Assembly (NCBI RefSeq): GCF_003864255.1 | Contig: NZ_QWEZ01000001.1 | Coordinates: 930,001 to 994,000 of the forward strand | Source: Aestuariirhabdus litorea | GTDB lineage: Bacteria > Pseudomonadota > Gammaproteobacteria > Pseudomonadales > Aestuariirhabdaceae | Direction: 5' to 3' | DNA: 64,000 nt | Shown: piece after piece, positions 26,257 through 34,743 of the stretch | Numbering within the stretch: the stretch's first letter is position 1 | Layout of the letters: each line of letters begins with the position of its first letter | Program-made: the position numbers and the translations under genes | Notes under the pieces: generated by a model | Told to the model about the DNA's origin: nothing | The model's input: only the letters and a program-made list of their open reading frames with translations | The model's database searches: none

Positions 26257-28164
26257 TTAGACAAACTTTGAGTTGCTGTCGATGATGTTACTTTTTTCGA
26301 GAAATATTATTTTGTTGTTTAGTGGCTCCGGTTGGTATTCCCCAACATAGTCGAAAAAATCAACGTCCTGCTCTCTAAGTTTTATCTTTATGCGCTCGAC
26401 CAGCATGGGAGTCTCTGACTCCCAGTTTTTATAGCCCATAAGGCTAACTTTTCCTGACAGCATGTGGGCTTTTATTAGCTGTATCTCTTCTAGGTCACCA
26501 TAGAGCTGGGTCGCACAGCCTACGTATATCCTGAGTTCGGGGGGGATATCTCCCAGATAGTCTTTATGAAAGGTGTAGCTGTGCCCTTCGTTCATCTCTC
26601 CGCATTGAAGTTGATCGTAGGCTTTGTAGCAGGCCTCTCGAATCACTTCTGGGTTTCCGACCGCAAACAGGGCTGATCTGGCCTGTTCGAGTGCATCGTT
26701 GTAGGATTCAAAAAAGGCTTTGATATCACGCTTTAACCCTTCGGGAATCTGGGTTTGTGGCTTTCTTTTTTCAAACAGCCCTAGCGCGAAATAAACAATC
26801 AAATCCTCTTTTCTTTTTGTATGGGCTTCCTTAAAAAGCGATTCACCAAACTGCTTCACCAGTGCTTGATGGGCCTTGTTGTGTGATCCCGCGATTCGTC
26901 GTATCTGGTCGCTGAACTCGAACTCGCTGTTTGCGGGTATCCTACCTAGCTCTAGGCTTGTCTCCCAAAAGTCTGTGAAAAGGTCGATATGCCGATCAAT
27001 GATATCTTTAGTCAGGTTGTTTTCCCTGGCTTTTATCTCTCGCTGTGTTTTTTGTTGCCAGTTACGTTTTATGTGCTGCCGTTCAACGAGAAACGTTTGT
27101 TCCTCTATCTTGTCCTTGAAAATGACAAATATCCCCTGACCAACGGCTATTACTTCCTCTTGTAAAACCGATTCTAAATAGTAACGGAACTCCCCTTGGC
27201 TATAGTAACGTTGAAAAGTGTTACGGCTGGTGAGAACCCCATCCTTGTAGGGTTTGAATTGGCTGATCACTGAGTCACCGGCGATCATCACCGATACCAC
27301 TAGCAATTTGTTTGCGTATTCCCATGCACGCTTCAGCGTATCGTCCCGCTCTTCCCTATCTTCAATCACATTCAGCACAAAGCCTAGGTTGACGATATCG
27401 CTTTCTATCAACTCTCCTTCGGGATTATGGTTCGGGTCCCAGCTGCTAACGTCAATCCCATGCGCCTCTAACTCACGGACGTCATCACCTTTTCCGCAAC
27501 CATAATCCAGTAGGCTGTAATCGCCAGAAAGGTAACCATGCCGGGCTAGTACTTTCATTGGACTAGAAAGGTGACTTCTATCAATGGCTGTTTTATGACG
27601 CTCAATATTCACATTCCCCTCATTGACAGGCACTACAGGCTTTTCAACTAGAGGGAGAAGGGAGCCATTAGGGTCGAGGTAATATCCCTTACTTGCAATT
27701 AAACGCTCCCAGTTCTTTTTGAAACCGATGCTGCGCGTATTTTCATACAACCCTAAGGCTTCGCCTTGGGCGGTATAGGTTGCGAAGACTTCACACGCCT
27801 CATGTCCTGGCGGAAGGAAGGTTTCTTTGCGGTGAAGGATGGGCGGGTTGTCTGAAGTGGCGTAATTGGCCTGTCGGACGCTGAGCTTGGCCAGATCAAC
27901 GGTATAGCTTCGAGTAAGGCTCGGGTAGGCGTAATCAAAAAAGTCCGGGTAGTTGAGGAACGCGACCTTAAAATCGCGGGTGTAGAACTTGACTATGTTC
28001 CAGGCGTCGAGGTCGATTTTAACGGCATCGGATATTTTAATGGTCAGGCTAGCGAGAGTGGTATCGATCTCGTTCAATGCGAACTGATGCAGGTAGATCG
28101 CGTCAGGTAGCCGCTTGCCGATTTTTAGAGAGGCCACTAGATTTTTGTATGCCGGAAAGTCCAT
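26257..28164 (-). CDS. DNA phosphorothioation-associated putative methyltransferase
   Basis: A 635-residue protein. Its opening FPAYKNLVASLKIGKRLPDAIYLH and the SAM-binding motif LLDYGCGKGDDVREL (near residue 220), with SSWDPNHNP soon after, match what I remember of the dnd_rel_methyl family. Those proteins are annotated by NCBI as DNA phosphorothioation-associated putative methyltransferases. The Rossmann fold spans about 205-340, and the flanking domains are unassigned. No DNA-methylase catalytic motif (NPPY or PC) is obvious, so the acceptor may not be a base. It converges on the island operon with a 257-base gap and is slightly richer in GC than the plus-strand genes. Its presence supports the sulfur-modification reading. 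Confidence 0.75.
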   Translation of the reverse strand: MDFPAYKNLVASLKIGKRLPDAIYLHQFALNEIDTTLASLTIKISDAVKIDLDAWNIVKFYTRDFKVAFLNYPDFFDYAYPSLTRSYTVDLAKLSVRQANYATSDNPPILHRKETFLPPGHEACEVFATYTAQGEALGLYENTRSIGFKKNWERLIASKGYYLDPNGSLLPLVEKPVVPVNEGNVNIERHKTAIDRSHLSSPMKVLARHGYLSGDYSLLDYGCGKGDDVRELEAHGIDVSSWDPNHNPEGELIESDIVNLGFVLNVIEDREERDDTLKRAWEYANKLLVVSVMIAGDSVISQFKPYKDGVLTSRNTFQRYYSQGEFRYYLESVLQEEVIAVGQGIFVIFKDKIEEQTFLVERQHIKRNWQQKTQREIKARENNLTKDIIDRHIDLFTDFWETSLELGRIPANSEFEFSDQIRRIAGSHNKAHQALVKQFGESLFKEAHTKRKEDLIVYFALGLFEKRKPQTQIPEGLKRDIKAFFESYNDALEQARSALFAVGNPEVIREACYKAYDQLQCGEMNEGHSYTFHKDYLGDIPPELRIYVGCATQLYGDLEEIQLIKAHMLSGKVSLMGYKNWESETPMLVERIKIKLREQDVDFFDYVGEYQPEPLNNKIIFLEKSNIIDSNSKFV

Positions 28165-28277
28165 GTTTGGGTCGCCTTTAATGCTTTACCGGCATCATGA
28201 TAACGCGATTTGCCGGTGATAGACGAAACCTGTGTGCAGTTGTCCGGAAAGCCTCTGTAGCCCCAAATCAGGAGGCG

Positions 28278-29276
28278 CTAATCAAACACCATCTGCCAGA
28301 ACTTGTCGCGGTTGCGTTGGCCGGTGTCGCGGCCGGCGTGGTAGCGCACGTGTTGGCGGGGATCGGCGCCGGGGTTGAGCTCGATGCCCCATAGGGCCTT
28401 GATCTCGTTGGGGATCACCGAGTAGCGGATATCCACTACCCGGTTGGGGTGCTCGGGGTCACGGGCGATGTAACCGTTGGAGAACCAGCGGAAGCGCTCG
28501 ATATCCTGTGCCTGCTGTGAGGCGGGGTCGAGCCAGGGCAGGTCGCGGGGGATATCCAGCTTGGCGACGTGCTGCCCCGGGTAGGTGCGGCTGTTGATGC
28601 CCACCCGCACTGCATCGACAAAATAGCGATCTTCGGTTTCGTAGACGATCTTCCACACCAGCAGGTTGGCGAAGCTGGGTTTGGCCTCCAGTCGCACCGG
28701 TTCGTGGCCGCGCGCGGCCGCGATCTCCCACCCCAGCGCTTCGGCGCGCTCGCGCTGCAGTGCCCCGATGCCGGGGTAGATAAGGGCCCAGGCGAGGGCG
28801 ATGCGGCCCAGCTGCGGGCGTTTTTTAACCGCGGCCGTGATCACCAGCCCCAGCAGGGGGAGGGTGTAGAGGGGGTCGATGATCGACAGCGTGTTCCAGG
28901 CGATGCGGGCATTGCTGAAGGGCCACAGCAGCTGGGTGCCGTAGGTGGTGCAGGCGTCGAGCAGGGCGTGGGTTGCGTAGCCGAGGGTGGCAAACAGCAG
29001 GCTCTGCCACAGCCGCAGGCCGCAGTGCCGCCCCAGCAGGGCGTGCATCAATAAGCCTACCAGCACACCGCCGAAGGGGATAAAGAACAGCGAGTGGGTA
29101 AACTGGCGGTGGTACTCCAGGTAGAGCAGGGGGTCGGTTTCGGAGCGGATCAGCACATCCAGGTCGGGGGCCATGCCCCCGGCGATGCCCAGCAATGTGG
29201 CGCCGATGATCAGTTTGGGCTTGCTGGCGGCCTGGGCCAGGGTGGCGCCCAGTACGCCCTGGGTAACGGGATCCAT
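28278..29276 (-). CDS. YdjM/DUF457-type membrane-bound metal-dependent hydrolase
   Basis: A 332-residue inner-membrane protein. It opens with the family's MDPVTQGVLGATLAQA, and then has GIAGGMAPDLDVL and YHRQFTHSLFF. The Asp-containing MAPDLD and the His of RQFTHS are the conserved putative metal ligands. ATHALLDACTTYGTQLLWPF adds the H-x3-D pair. About five membrane segments fill the first 175 residues, and the C-terminal half is a soluble domain. The exact reaction is not established for the family. It is downstream of the M14 carboxypeptidase on the same strand, separated by a hairpin. Base composition is back to the chromosomal type, so it lies outside the island. Confidence 0.85.
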   Translation of the reverse strand: MDPVTQGVLGATLAQAASKPKLIIGATLLGIAGGMAPDLDVLIRSETDPLLYLEYHRQFTHSLFFIPFGGVLVGLLMHALLGRHCGLRLWQSLLFATLGYATHALLDACTTYGTQLLWPFSNARIAWNTLSIIDPLYTLPLLGLVITAAVKKRPQLGRIALAWALIYPGIGALQRERAEALGWEIAAARGHEPVRLEAKPSFANLLVWKIVYETEDRYFVDAVRVGINSRTYPGQHVAKLDIPRDLPWLDPASQQAQDIERFRWFSNGYIARDPEHPNRVVDIRYSVIPNEIKALWGIELNPGADPRQHVRYHAGRDTGQRNRDKFWQMVFD

Positions 29277-29337
29277 AGGGTGGTTGCTAGCTGTCCGGTG
29301 GCTTTAAAAGGGGGTAGCGTCCAGCTTTCGACCCCGT

Positions 29338-29363
29338 CCGGCACCGAGGGTTCCCGGTGCCGG
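29338..29363 (-). terminator. Intergenic hairpin between the M14 peptidase and DUF457 genes
   Basis: CCGGCACCG pairs perfectly with CGGTGCCGG (9 bp) around an eight-base loop. It lies just after the carboxypeptidase stop in the direction of transcription. The stem is strong but no T run follows, so it may be a factor-assisted terminator or an RNA-stabilising stem. Confidence 0.45.
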
Positions 29364-29379
29364 GGCAGGGGCGGGGCCG

Positions 29380-30504
29380 CTAGAGCTGGTCGATCACCGC
29401 ATGGAGGGCATCGAGGGCGTTGGCGCCGAGGCGTTTGCAGCGCTCGGGGGACCAGCCCTCGCGGGGTTGCGGGGTATCGGCGGTATCCTTGAAAGGCATC
29501 TCCAGGGTGATCGCCACGCAGTTGAAGGTTTCCGCCACGTAGTTGGTGCACATGGTCATATTGGCGTTGCCCGGCTGGTTGTCGGGGTAGCCGTGCACCA
29601 GCTGGAAATCGGGGTTGGCGCGGCGCAGGGCCTGGCCGAAGCTGTTGTGCACGTTAAGGCGCTTCTCGTTCCAGGAGGGGATGCCGTGGGTGCCGGCGAT
29701 AAAGTTGTAGGGCAGGGATTCGTCGCCGTGCACATCGAGGCAGAAGTCGACGCCGATCGACTCCATCTGCTGGCGTACCAGCAGCACTTCGGGGCTGCGC
29801 TCGGCGCTGGGTTCGAGCCACTCACGGTTGAGGTTGGCGCCGGCGGCGTTGGTGCGTAGATGGCCGCGGCGGCTGCCGTCGGGGTTCATGTTGGGCATCA
29901 CGTAAAACACCGCCTTGTCGAGCAGGGCGCGGGCGATGGCATCGTTACCGTCGATCAGGCGGGGCAGGAAGCCCTCCATCCACCAGGAGGCCATGGTCTC
30001 GCCGGGGTGCTGGCGGGCCTGGATCCAGATCTTTTTCTTGCCGCTGTCCGCCTGGCCGATCACCAGCTGGTCCAGGGGCTGGCCATCGAGGGTCTGGCCC
30101 AGCATGCGATGCTCCACTTTGGGGTGGGCCTGCAGTTTGGCAATAAAGTCGGCCAGGCGCTCCATGGAGTAGGGGGCGAAGTAGGCGTAGTAGACCAGGT
30201 CGTGGACCGGCTCGTGCTTGATGTGAAGCACCCCGTCGCGGTAGCTGGTGGGGACCCGGAACCAGCTTTGGCGGTCGTAGGAGGCGACCGCCTGGTAGTT
30301 CTGCCAGCCGCCGGGGTAAGCGGCGCCCTCGGCGTTGAGGATCTTCATGTGGCAGGCCTGGCTGCGTACACCGCTGAGGCGGTAGTAGAACCATTGGTAG
30401 AAGGAGCTGTTGTGATCAGCGCGGATCCTCAGTTGGATGTCGTCGGCCGCCTCGGCGCTGACCACTTCAATGTTGCCGCCGTCAAAGGCTGCTGTTATCT
30501 GCAT
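29380..30504 (-). CDS. M14-family carboxypeptidase (cytosolic carboxypeptidase-like)
   Basis: A 374-residue enzyme. The N-terminal 130 residues form the beta-rich domain of cytosolic carboxypeptidase-like proteins (SSFYQWFYYRLSGVRSQACHM). The metallopeptidase domain then shows zinc ligands His and Glu in ARQHPGETMASWWMEG, the third His in CLDVHGDES, and the catalytic Glu near the end in ITLEMPFKD. MNPDGSRRGHLRTNAAGANLNREW is the family substrate-binding segment. It removes C-terminal residues from peptides or proteins; the substrate is unknown. There is no signal peptide. The start ATG 30504 follows GGAGGG; an upstream extension lacks such support. Confidence 0.85.
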   Translation of the reverse strand: MQITAAFDGGNIEVVSAEAADDIQLRIRADHNSSFYQWFYYRLSGVRSQACHMKILNAEGAAYPGGWQNYQAVASYDRQSWFRVPTSYRDGVLHIKHEPVHDLVYYAYFAPYSMERLADFIAKLQAHPKVEHRMLGQTLDGQPLDQLVIGQADSGKKKIWIQARQHPGETMASWWMEGFLPRLIDGNDAIARALLDKAVFYVMPNMNPDGSRRGHLRTNAAGANLNREWLEPSAERSPEVLLVRQQMESIGVDFCLDVHGDESLPYNFIAGTHGIPSWNEKRLNVHNSFGQALRRANPDFQLVHGYPDNQPGNANMTMCTNYVAETFNCVAITLEMPFKDTADTPQPREGWSPERCKRLGANALDALHAVIDQL

Positions 30505-30550
30505 GGGATCCCTCCACCGGTGATCGCTTGTTGACCTCGATAGGCTGCGA

Positions 30551-31495
30551 TTATTGCAGGTTCGTGGGAGGGCGCAAGGGCGCGCCCTCATTATTCACCG
30601 CCACTGGGGGCGACCCGCTCCGCAGGGGGCGCCCGGGCCAGCGCAGCCCCAGCATCAGGGCGTTGCCCGCCAGCACCAGCACCAGGCCGGCGATGCTGGC
30701 CAGGCGCCAGTGGTAATCCTCGAACCAGGTGGAGAGGGTCAGCGCCACCACAGGGAACAGCACCGTGGCGTAGGCGGCCTTGTTGGCACCGATGCGCGCC
30801 ACCAGCGAGAGGTAGGCGGTAAAGCCAACGATGGTGCCTATAATCGCCAGATAGAGCAGGCTGCCGAGGTAGAGGGGGCGTTCATCCCAGCGCAGCGGGG
30901 TGCCGCTCAGCGCCATCAGGGCGGCGAGGAATAGGGCGCCGTAGAGCATGGCGTAGGCGTTACTGGTCAGCGGCCGCAGGCCTCTCTTGCTGTGGCGCAG
31001 GGAGATCATATTACCCAGCGAGAACAGGTAGGTGCCGAGAGCCGCCATCAGCACCCCTCTGAGGTCGGCGCTGCCGTGGTTCAGTTCCGGCCAGAACATC
31101 AGGCAGAGGCCACCGATGCCGAGCAGGCTTGCCACATACACCACCGGTGCCGGCCGCTCACCCCAGAAAAGGCGGCTGTTGAGGGCATTGAACAGGCTGG
31201 CAGCGGAAAAGATCACCGCCAGCAGGCCGCTGGTGATGGTCTGGGCGGCGCTGTACATGGTGACAAAGTTCATGGAGAAGAGGCTGATGCCCTGCAGTAC
31301 CATAAAGGCGTGGTCGCGGCCGTTGGTGGGTTGCATGCGTCCGCTGAGCAGCAGCAACGGCAGCAGCAGTCCGCCGGCGATGGCGAAGCGATAGAACACC
31401 GAGGCCAGCACCGGGACCTCCCCCAGCTGCCAGTGGATGGCGATCCAGGTGGTGCCCCAGATGAGGACGGTGGACAGGTAGAGGGTGGCGTTCAT
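30551..31495 (-). CDS. DMT-superfamily (EamA) transporter
   Basis: A 314-residue inner-membrane protein with two EamA repeats. The first runs from TVLIWGTTWIAIHWQLG, the second from MAALGTYLFSLGNMISLRHS, giving ten hydrophobic helices in all. The end, SIAGLVLVLAGNALML, is typical. It probably exports a small metabolite, and the substrate cannot be assigned. The last 30 residues are polar and variable. It is divergent from the DUF938 gene. The 151-base gap holds a short perfect dyad at 31543-31559. Confidence 0.85.
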   Translation of the reverse strand: MNATLYLSTVLIWGTTWIAIHWQLGEVPVLASVFYRFAIAGGLLLPLLLLSGRMQPTNGRDHAFMVLQGISLFSMNFVTMYSAAQTITSGLLAVIFSAASLFNALNSRLFWGERPAPVVYVASLLGIGGLCLMFWPELNHGSADLRGVLMAALGTYLFSLGNMISLRHSKRGLRPLTSNAYAMLYGALFLAALMALSGTPLRWDERPLYLGSLLYLAIIGTIVGFTAYLSLVARIGANKAAYATVLFPVVALTLSTWFEDYHWRLASIAGLVLVLAGNALMLGLRWPGRPLRSGSPPVAVNNEGAPLRPPTNLQ

Positions 31496-31542
31496 GGTGT
31501 CTCCTTAAGGCGGCCAGTGTGCCGCGAAACGGGCGCCAACGG

Positions 31543-31559
31543 TACCGATTTTTTCGGTA
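31543..31559. promoter_or_regulatory. Short dyad in the divergent EamA/DUF938 promoter region
   Basis: TACCGA-TTTTT-TCGGTA is a perfect 6-bp inverted repeat with a five-base centre. It lies in the 151 bases between two divergently transcribed genes, 48 bases before the EamA transporter start. It could be an operator for an unlinked regulator; function is unproven. Confidence 0.3.
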
Positions 31560-31646
31560 TGGTGCCGTCTCCGGGTTATTGCCGAGGGCGCGACACCGGT
31601 GGCAGCCTCGGTGATACACTGATGTGCACAACCCCTGGGAGTCGCT

Positions 31647-32243
31647 ATGGAAAAACCGGTCAACGAAGCCTGCCTGCGTAACCAGCAGGCGATCTACGAA
31701 GCGCTGCGGCTGCACTTTGCCGGCTCCCGCTCGGTGCTGGAGATCGGCAGCGGCACCGGCCAGCATGCGGTCTATATGGCCGAGCACATGCCCTGGCTCG
31801 AGTGGCAGCCGAGTGAGCTGGCGCCGGCGCTTCCCGGCATCGAACTCTGGCGCCGGGAGGCGGGGCTCGACAATCTGCGTTCGCCGCTGGAGCTGGATGT
31901 GCGCTGCCACCCCTGGCCCCTCGACAGCCTGTTTGATGCCGCCTTTAGCGCCAATACGGTGCACTATGTCGGCTGGCCGCTGGTGGAAGCGATGGTGGAG
32001 GGGCTGGCACAGGCGCTCGAACAGGGCGCTTGCTTCTGCCTCTACGGGCCCTTTAACCGCGAGGGGCGCTTCACCAGCGAGGGCAACCGTGCGCTGGATA
32101 GCTGGCTGCGTGAGCGCGATCCGGACAGCGGCATCAAGGACCTGGCCCAGATGGTAGAGCGGCTGGAGGAGGCCGGTTTTGATTATAGGGGTGAGCAGGC
32201 GATGCCCGCCAACAACCTGCTGCTGCGCTTTACTCGCCGCTGA
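31647..32243 (+). CDS. DUF938 family SAM-dependent methyltransferase-like protein
   Basis: A 198-residue cytoplasmic protein of the DUF938 family. Motif I of class I methyltransferases is VLEIGSGTGQHAVYMAEH (near residue 30), and the family signature WQPSELAPALPGI follows. Then come AAFSANTVHYVGWPLVEAMVEGL and LYGPFNREGRFTSEGNRALD. SAM binding is expected, but the substrate is unknown. The motif NEACLRNQQAI at the start is conserved in the family. It is followed 83 bases later by slyD. Confidence 0.85.
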   Translation: MEKPVNEACLRNQQAIYEALRLHFAGSRSVLEIGSGTGQHAVYMAEHMPWLEWQPSELAPALPGIELWRREAGLDNLRSPLELDVRCHPWPLDSLFDAAFSANTVHYVGWPLVEAMVEGLAQALEQGACFCLYGPFNREGRFTSEGNRALDSWLRERDPDSGIKDLAQMVERLEEAGFDYRGEQAMPANNLLLRFTRR

Positions 32244-32326
32244 CTCAAAGCGGCCCTGCAATGGTTGCCAAGGGCTCGGGGTCGCCGGATAATGTGCGCC
32301 CGAATTTCTCTTTGGAGTATCAGCAG

Positions 32327-32815
32327 ATGAAGGTTGAAGCCGATAAGGTGGTGCAGTTCCATTACCGTTTGAACGACAGCGAAGGCAATGAGCTGGAGAC
32401 CTCCTACGACGGCGAGCCCATGGCCTACCTGCATGGCCACGACAACATGATCCCCGGGCTGGAGATGGCCATGAACGGCCGCGCGGTGGGTGACACGTTC
32501 AGCACCGTCGTGGTGGCCAAAGATGGCTACGGTGAGCGGGTTGAGGATAGCCAGCAGCGCATCCCCATCAAGCACCTGCTGGTCAAGAAGAAGGCCCTGC
32601 TGCTGCCGGGCTCGGTGGTGAGCGTCAATACCGAGCAGGGCCCGCGCCACGTCACCATCATCAAGGCGGGTCGCTTCAATGTGGACGTGGATACCAACCA
32701 CCCGCTGGCGGGGATGGACCTGCACTACGAGGTAGAGGTGGTGGACGTACGTGACGCCAGCGACGAGGAGATTGCCCACGGGCACGCCCACGGCGTGGGT
32801 GGCCATCACCACTGA
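32327..32815 (+). CDS. slyD: FKBP-type peptidyl-prolyl isomerase SlyD
   Basis: A 162-residue chaperone-isomerase. The FKBP core is split by the insert-in-flap chaperone domain, as in SlyD. It starts VVQFHYRLNDSEGNELETSY, with MAYLHGHDNMIPGLEMAMNG at the FKBP loop and then the IF domain (DGYGERVEDSQQRIP). The C-terminus carries a short His-rich tail (HGHAHGVGGHHH), shorter than the E. coli nickel-binding tail. It folds proteins and may supply nickel, which is useful in a urease-producing cell. ATG 32327 is preceded by GGAG. A terminator follows. Confidence 0.92.
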   Translation: MKVEADKVVQFHYRLNDSEGNELETSYDGEPMAYLHGHDNMIPGLEMAMNGRAVGDTFSTVVVAKDGYGERVEDSQQRIPIKHLLVKKKALLLPGSVVSVNTEQGPRHVTIIKAGRFNVDVDTNHPLAGMDLHYEVEVVDVRDASDEEIAHGHAHGVGGHHH

Positions 32816-32836
32816 TTCCTGCCCCAGGCTGCACCA

Positions 32837-32869
32837 GGGCGCGGCTCCCGGCGGGCGGCGCCCTTTTTT
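32837..32869 (+). terminator. Rho-independent terminator after slyD
   Basis: GGGCGC and GCGCCC pair around a GC-rich loop, followed directly by TTTTTT. It lies 21 bases after the slyD stop. Confidence 0.8.
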
Positions 32870-33089
32870 GTGGCTGTGTTTTTTTCAGTGCCTGCCCAGT
32901 GCGAGTACCCCCCGCAGCTTGGGTGCAGATCACCTACAACCTGCTCCTCCATCCCCCACAATCTGGCGCCACCATTCCCTACAACGGGGAGCGGGTTGGG
33001 CGGCTTCTGCTGGCCCGGCCAGGACACTATGATCGAGTGCAGAATCATCAGGATGATGATTCTTCATATTGCTCAGGGAGGAGCCAGGG

Positions 33090-33542
33090 ATGAATCAAGT
33101 AGGAAAGGGGTGGGCGCTGGCGCTTGGGATCAGTGCACTGATTTGGGGAGCGGGGGCCGATGCCAACAATGGAGAGGATCGGGCGCTTGAGGGCGCACCA
33201 CCGAGTCAACTGGAGCGGTTGGCCCTGGAGCTGGGTCTGCAATGGGTGCAGCGGGATCTGGGACTATGGAGTGCCCGTGTGGAGGGGTTTGCCGAGGCGG
33301 ACGGCTCGGTGGATGAGCGGGTGCGTGCGGCCCTGCTGCTGTCGGTGGCCTGTCATGCGGACAACAAGGCGCTGGCGGAGGGGGCCGATGGCTGGTACCT
33401 GGGGTTGCTGGACCCACCCGGCAAGGGGGTGGATCCAGCGAGTTTCCTGCTGCTGTTGGTGGACCGGGCGGAGCCGCCGCCGGCCACCGGGCGCTGGGGA
33501 ATGCGCCACCTCAGCGGAGCGTTGCAGGGCGATTGCGGTTAG
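33090..33542 (+). CDS. Hypothetical secreted protein
   Basis: A 150-residue protein I do not recognise. The first 25 residues look like a signal peptide (basic start, LALGISALIWGAGADA). The mature part has one long helical stretch (PSQLERLALELGLQWVQRDLGL) and two Cys, one in LSVACHADNKAL and one at the very end, that could form a disulfide in the periplasm. GGGAGGAG lies before the ATG. It stands alone between the slyD terminator and the convergent decarboxylase gene. Codon use is chromosomal, which favours a real gene, but no function is claimed. Confidence 0.55.
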   Translation: MNQVGKGWALALGISALIWGAGADANNGEDRALEGAPPSQLERLALELGLQWVQRDLGLWSARVEGFAEADGSVDERVRAALLLSVACHADNKALAEGADGWYLGLLDPPGKGVDPASFLLLLVDRAEPPPATGRWGMRHLSGALQGDCG

Positions 33543-33563
33543 CGCACGCCCTGGCCTGATCCC

Positions 33564-34739
33564 CTAGGCGGTGATGGAGGTGACCGTGTCGATCGCCCAC
33601 TGATCGTCATCCATCACCACAACATGAGCACGATCGAAGAGGTTGAAGTCACTGGCCGAGGCCATGGTGTAGGCCCCCATCATATGGCCGACGACAATAT
33701 CACCGATCTGCAGCGGCGGGATCACGATCGATTCGGCGATCATGTCGATGCTGTCGCAGGTGGGGCCGGTGAGGGCCGCCGTTTCACGCTCCTCCAGATC
33801 GGAAAATACCTCCAGCGGGTAGTGGGTGTGGTCGTAGATCTGGCCACTGAAGCTACCGTAGACGCCATCGTTCAGGTAGTACCAGGTGGTGTCGCCACGG
33901 CGCGCCTTGCCCATCACCTGGGTGATGGCGGTGCCGGCAGGCGCCGAGAGGAAACGGCCCGGCTCGGCCAGTACGCGGAAGTGGGCGGGCAGCTCGGCCA
34001 GGGCCTCGCGGATGGGGGCGCAGAACGCCTCAATGCCGAGGGTGTTGTCGCCATAGTTCACCGGGAAGCCACCGCCGATATCGATGGTCTCCACGTTCTC
34101 GTCGAACTCGGCATTGTGCTCCTGCATGATGCGAGAGGCGGCACGGATGGCGGCGGCGTGGATCTCACCGTTTTTGGACTGGGAGCCGACGTGGAAGCTC
34201 AGCCCCTTGACGCGGATACCCAGCTGCTCGGCGCGCTGCAGCAGGAAGGGAGCCTCCTCGACGGTGCAGCCGAACTTGCGGGAGAGGTCGACGCGGGCCT
34301 CGGGGTTGCGGTAGCTGATGCGCAGCAGCAGCTCCACCCGGCCGGCGAAGGGGATAAACTTCTCCAGTTCCCAGATGTTGTCCACCACGAAGGTGGTGAC
34401 CCCGAAGTTCAGTGCCGCACGGATATCCTGGGGCCGCTTGATGGGGTGGGTATGGATGGTCTTGTTGGTATCCACGGGCAGGTCGCGGATCATCTCGATC
34501 TCGCCGGCGGTGGCGATATCGAGGCCGCAGCCGAGGCTCAGCAGGTGTTCAACCACCGCCGGGTGGGGCAGCGACTTGATGGCGTAATAGGGCTCGACGC
34601 CGGGCAGTGCGTTGCACAGGGCACGGTACTGCTCGGTTACTTTGCTGAGGTTCAATAACAGCACGGCAGACCCTTCTGCGTGCAGCAGCGAACGGTAACG
34701 GTCACCCAGGTGGGCGGGAGAGATACGGCAAATGCTCAT
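33564..34739 (-). CDS. PLP-dependent ornithine/diaminopimelate-type decarboxylase (fold III)
   Basis: A 391-residue enzyme with an alanine-racemase-like barrel. The PLP lysine is in YYAIKSLPHP (about residue 52). HVGSQ near 182, the Gly-rich phosphate loop DIGGGFPVNYG and EPGRFLSAPAG follow. The active-site Cys of the partner subunit is in GPTCDSIDMI. These, together with the length, match eukaryote-type ornithine decarboxylases found in many bacteria, making putrescine. A lysine or bifunctional specificity cannot be excluded. A long leader region with an open frame ending four bases before the start lies upstream. Confidence 0.85.
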   Translation of the reverse strand: MSICRISPAHLGDRYRSLLHAEGSAVLLLNLSKVTEQYRALCNALPGVEPYYAIKSLPHPAVVEHLLSLGCGLDIATAGEIEMIRDLPVDTNKTIHTHPIKRPQDIRAALNFGVTTFVVDNIWELEKFIPFAGRVELLLRISYRNPEARVDLSRKFGCTVEEAPFLLQRAEQLGIRVKGLSFHVGSQSKNGEIHAAAIRAASRIMQEHNAEFDENVETIDIGGGFPVNYGDNTLGIEAFCAPIREALAELPAHFRVLAEPGRFLSAPAGTAITQVMGKARRGDTTWYYLNDGVYGSFSGQIYDHTHYPLEVFSDLEERETAALTGPTCDSIDMIAESIVIPPLQIGDIVVGHMMGAYTMASASDFNLFDRAHVVVMDDDQWAIDTVTSITA

Positions 34740-34743
34740 GTAA

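Larger units (their letters stand above)
16023..28164. other. Putative anti-phage defence island (sulfur-modification/BREX-like plus helicase-GHKL-PLD)
   Basis: Eight genes form an AT-rich block inside a GC-rich chromosome. Seven are on the plus strand, four of them joined by ATGA overlaps, and one converges from the right. The protein types are nearly all those found in DNA-modification defence systems: DUF4007, BrxC/PglY-like ATPase, PAPS-reductase-like enzyme, SF2 helicase, GHKL ATPase, PLD nuclease and a phosphorothioation-associated methyltransferase. No integrase, tRNA or direct repeats were found at the edges. The limits given are the operator palindrome on the left and the methyltransferase start on the right. 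Confidence 0.75.

Noticed and set aside
15900-28270. Possible att-like similarity (TCCGGAAA near 15916 and 28239) at the two island edges
   Set aside because: Only eight or so bases match, the surroundings differ, and this is expected by chance.
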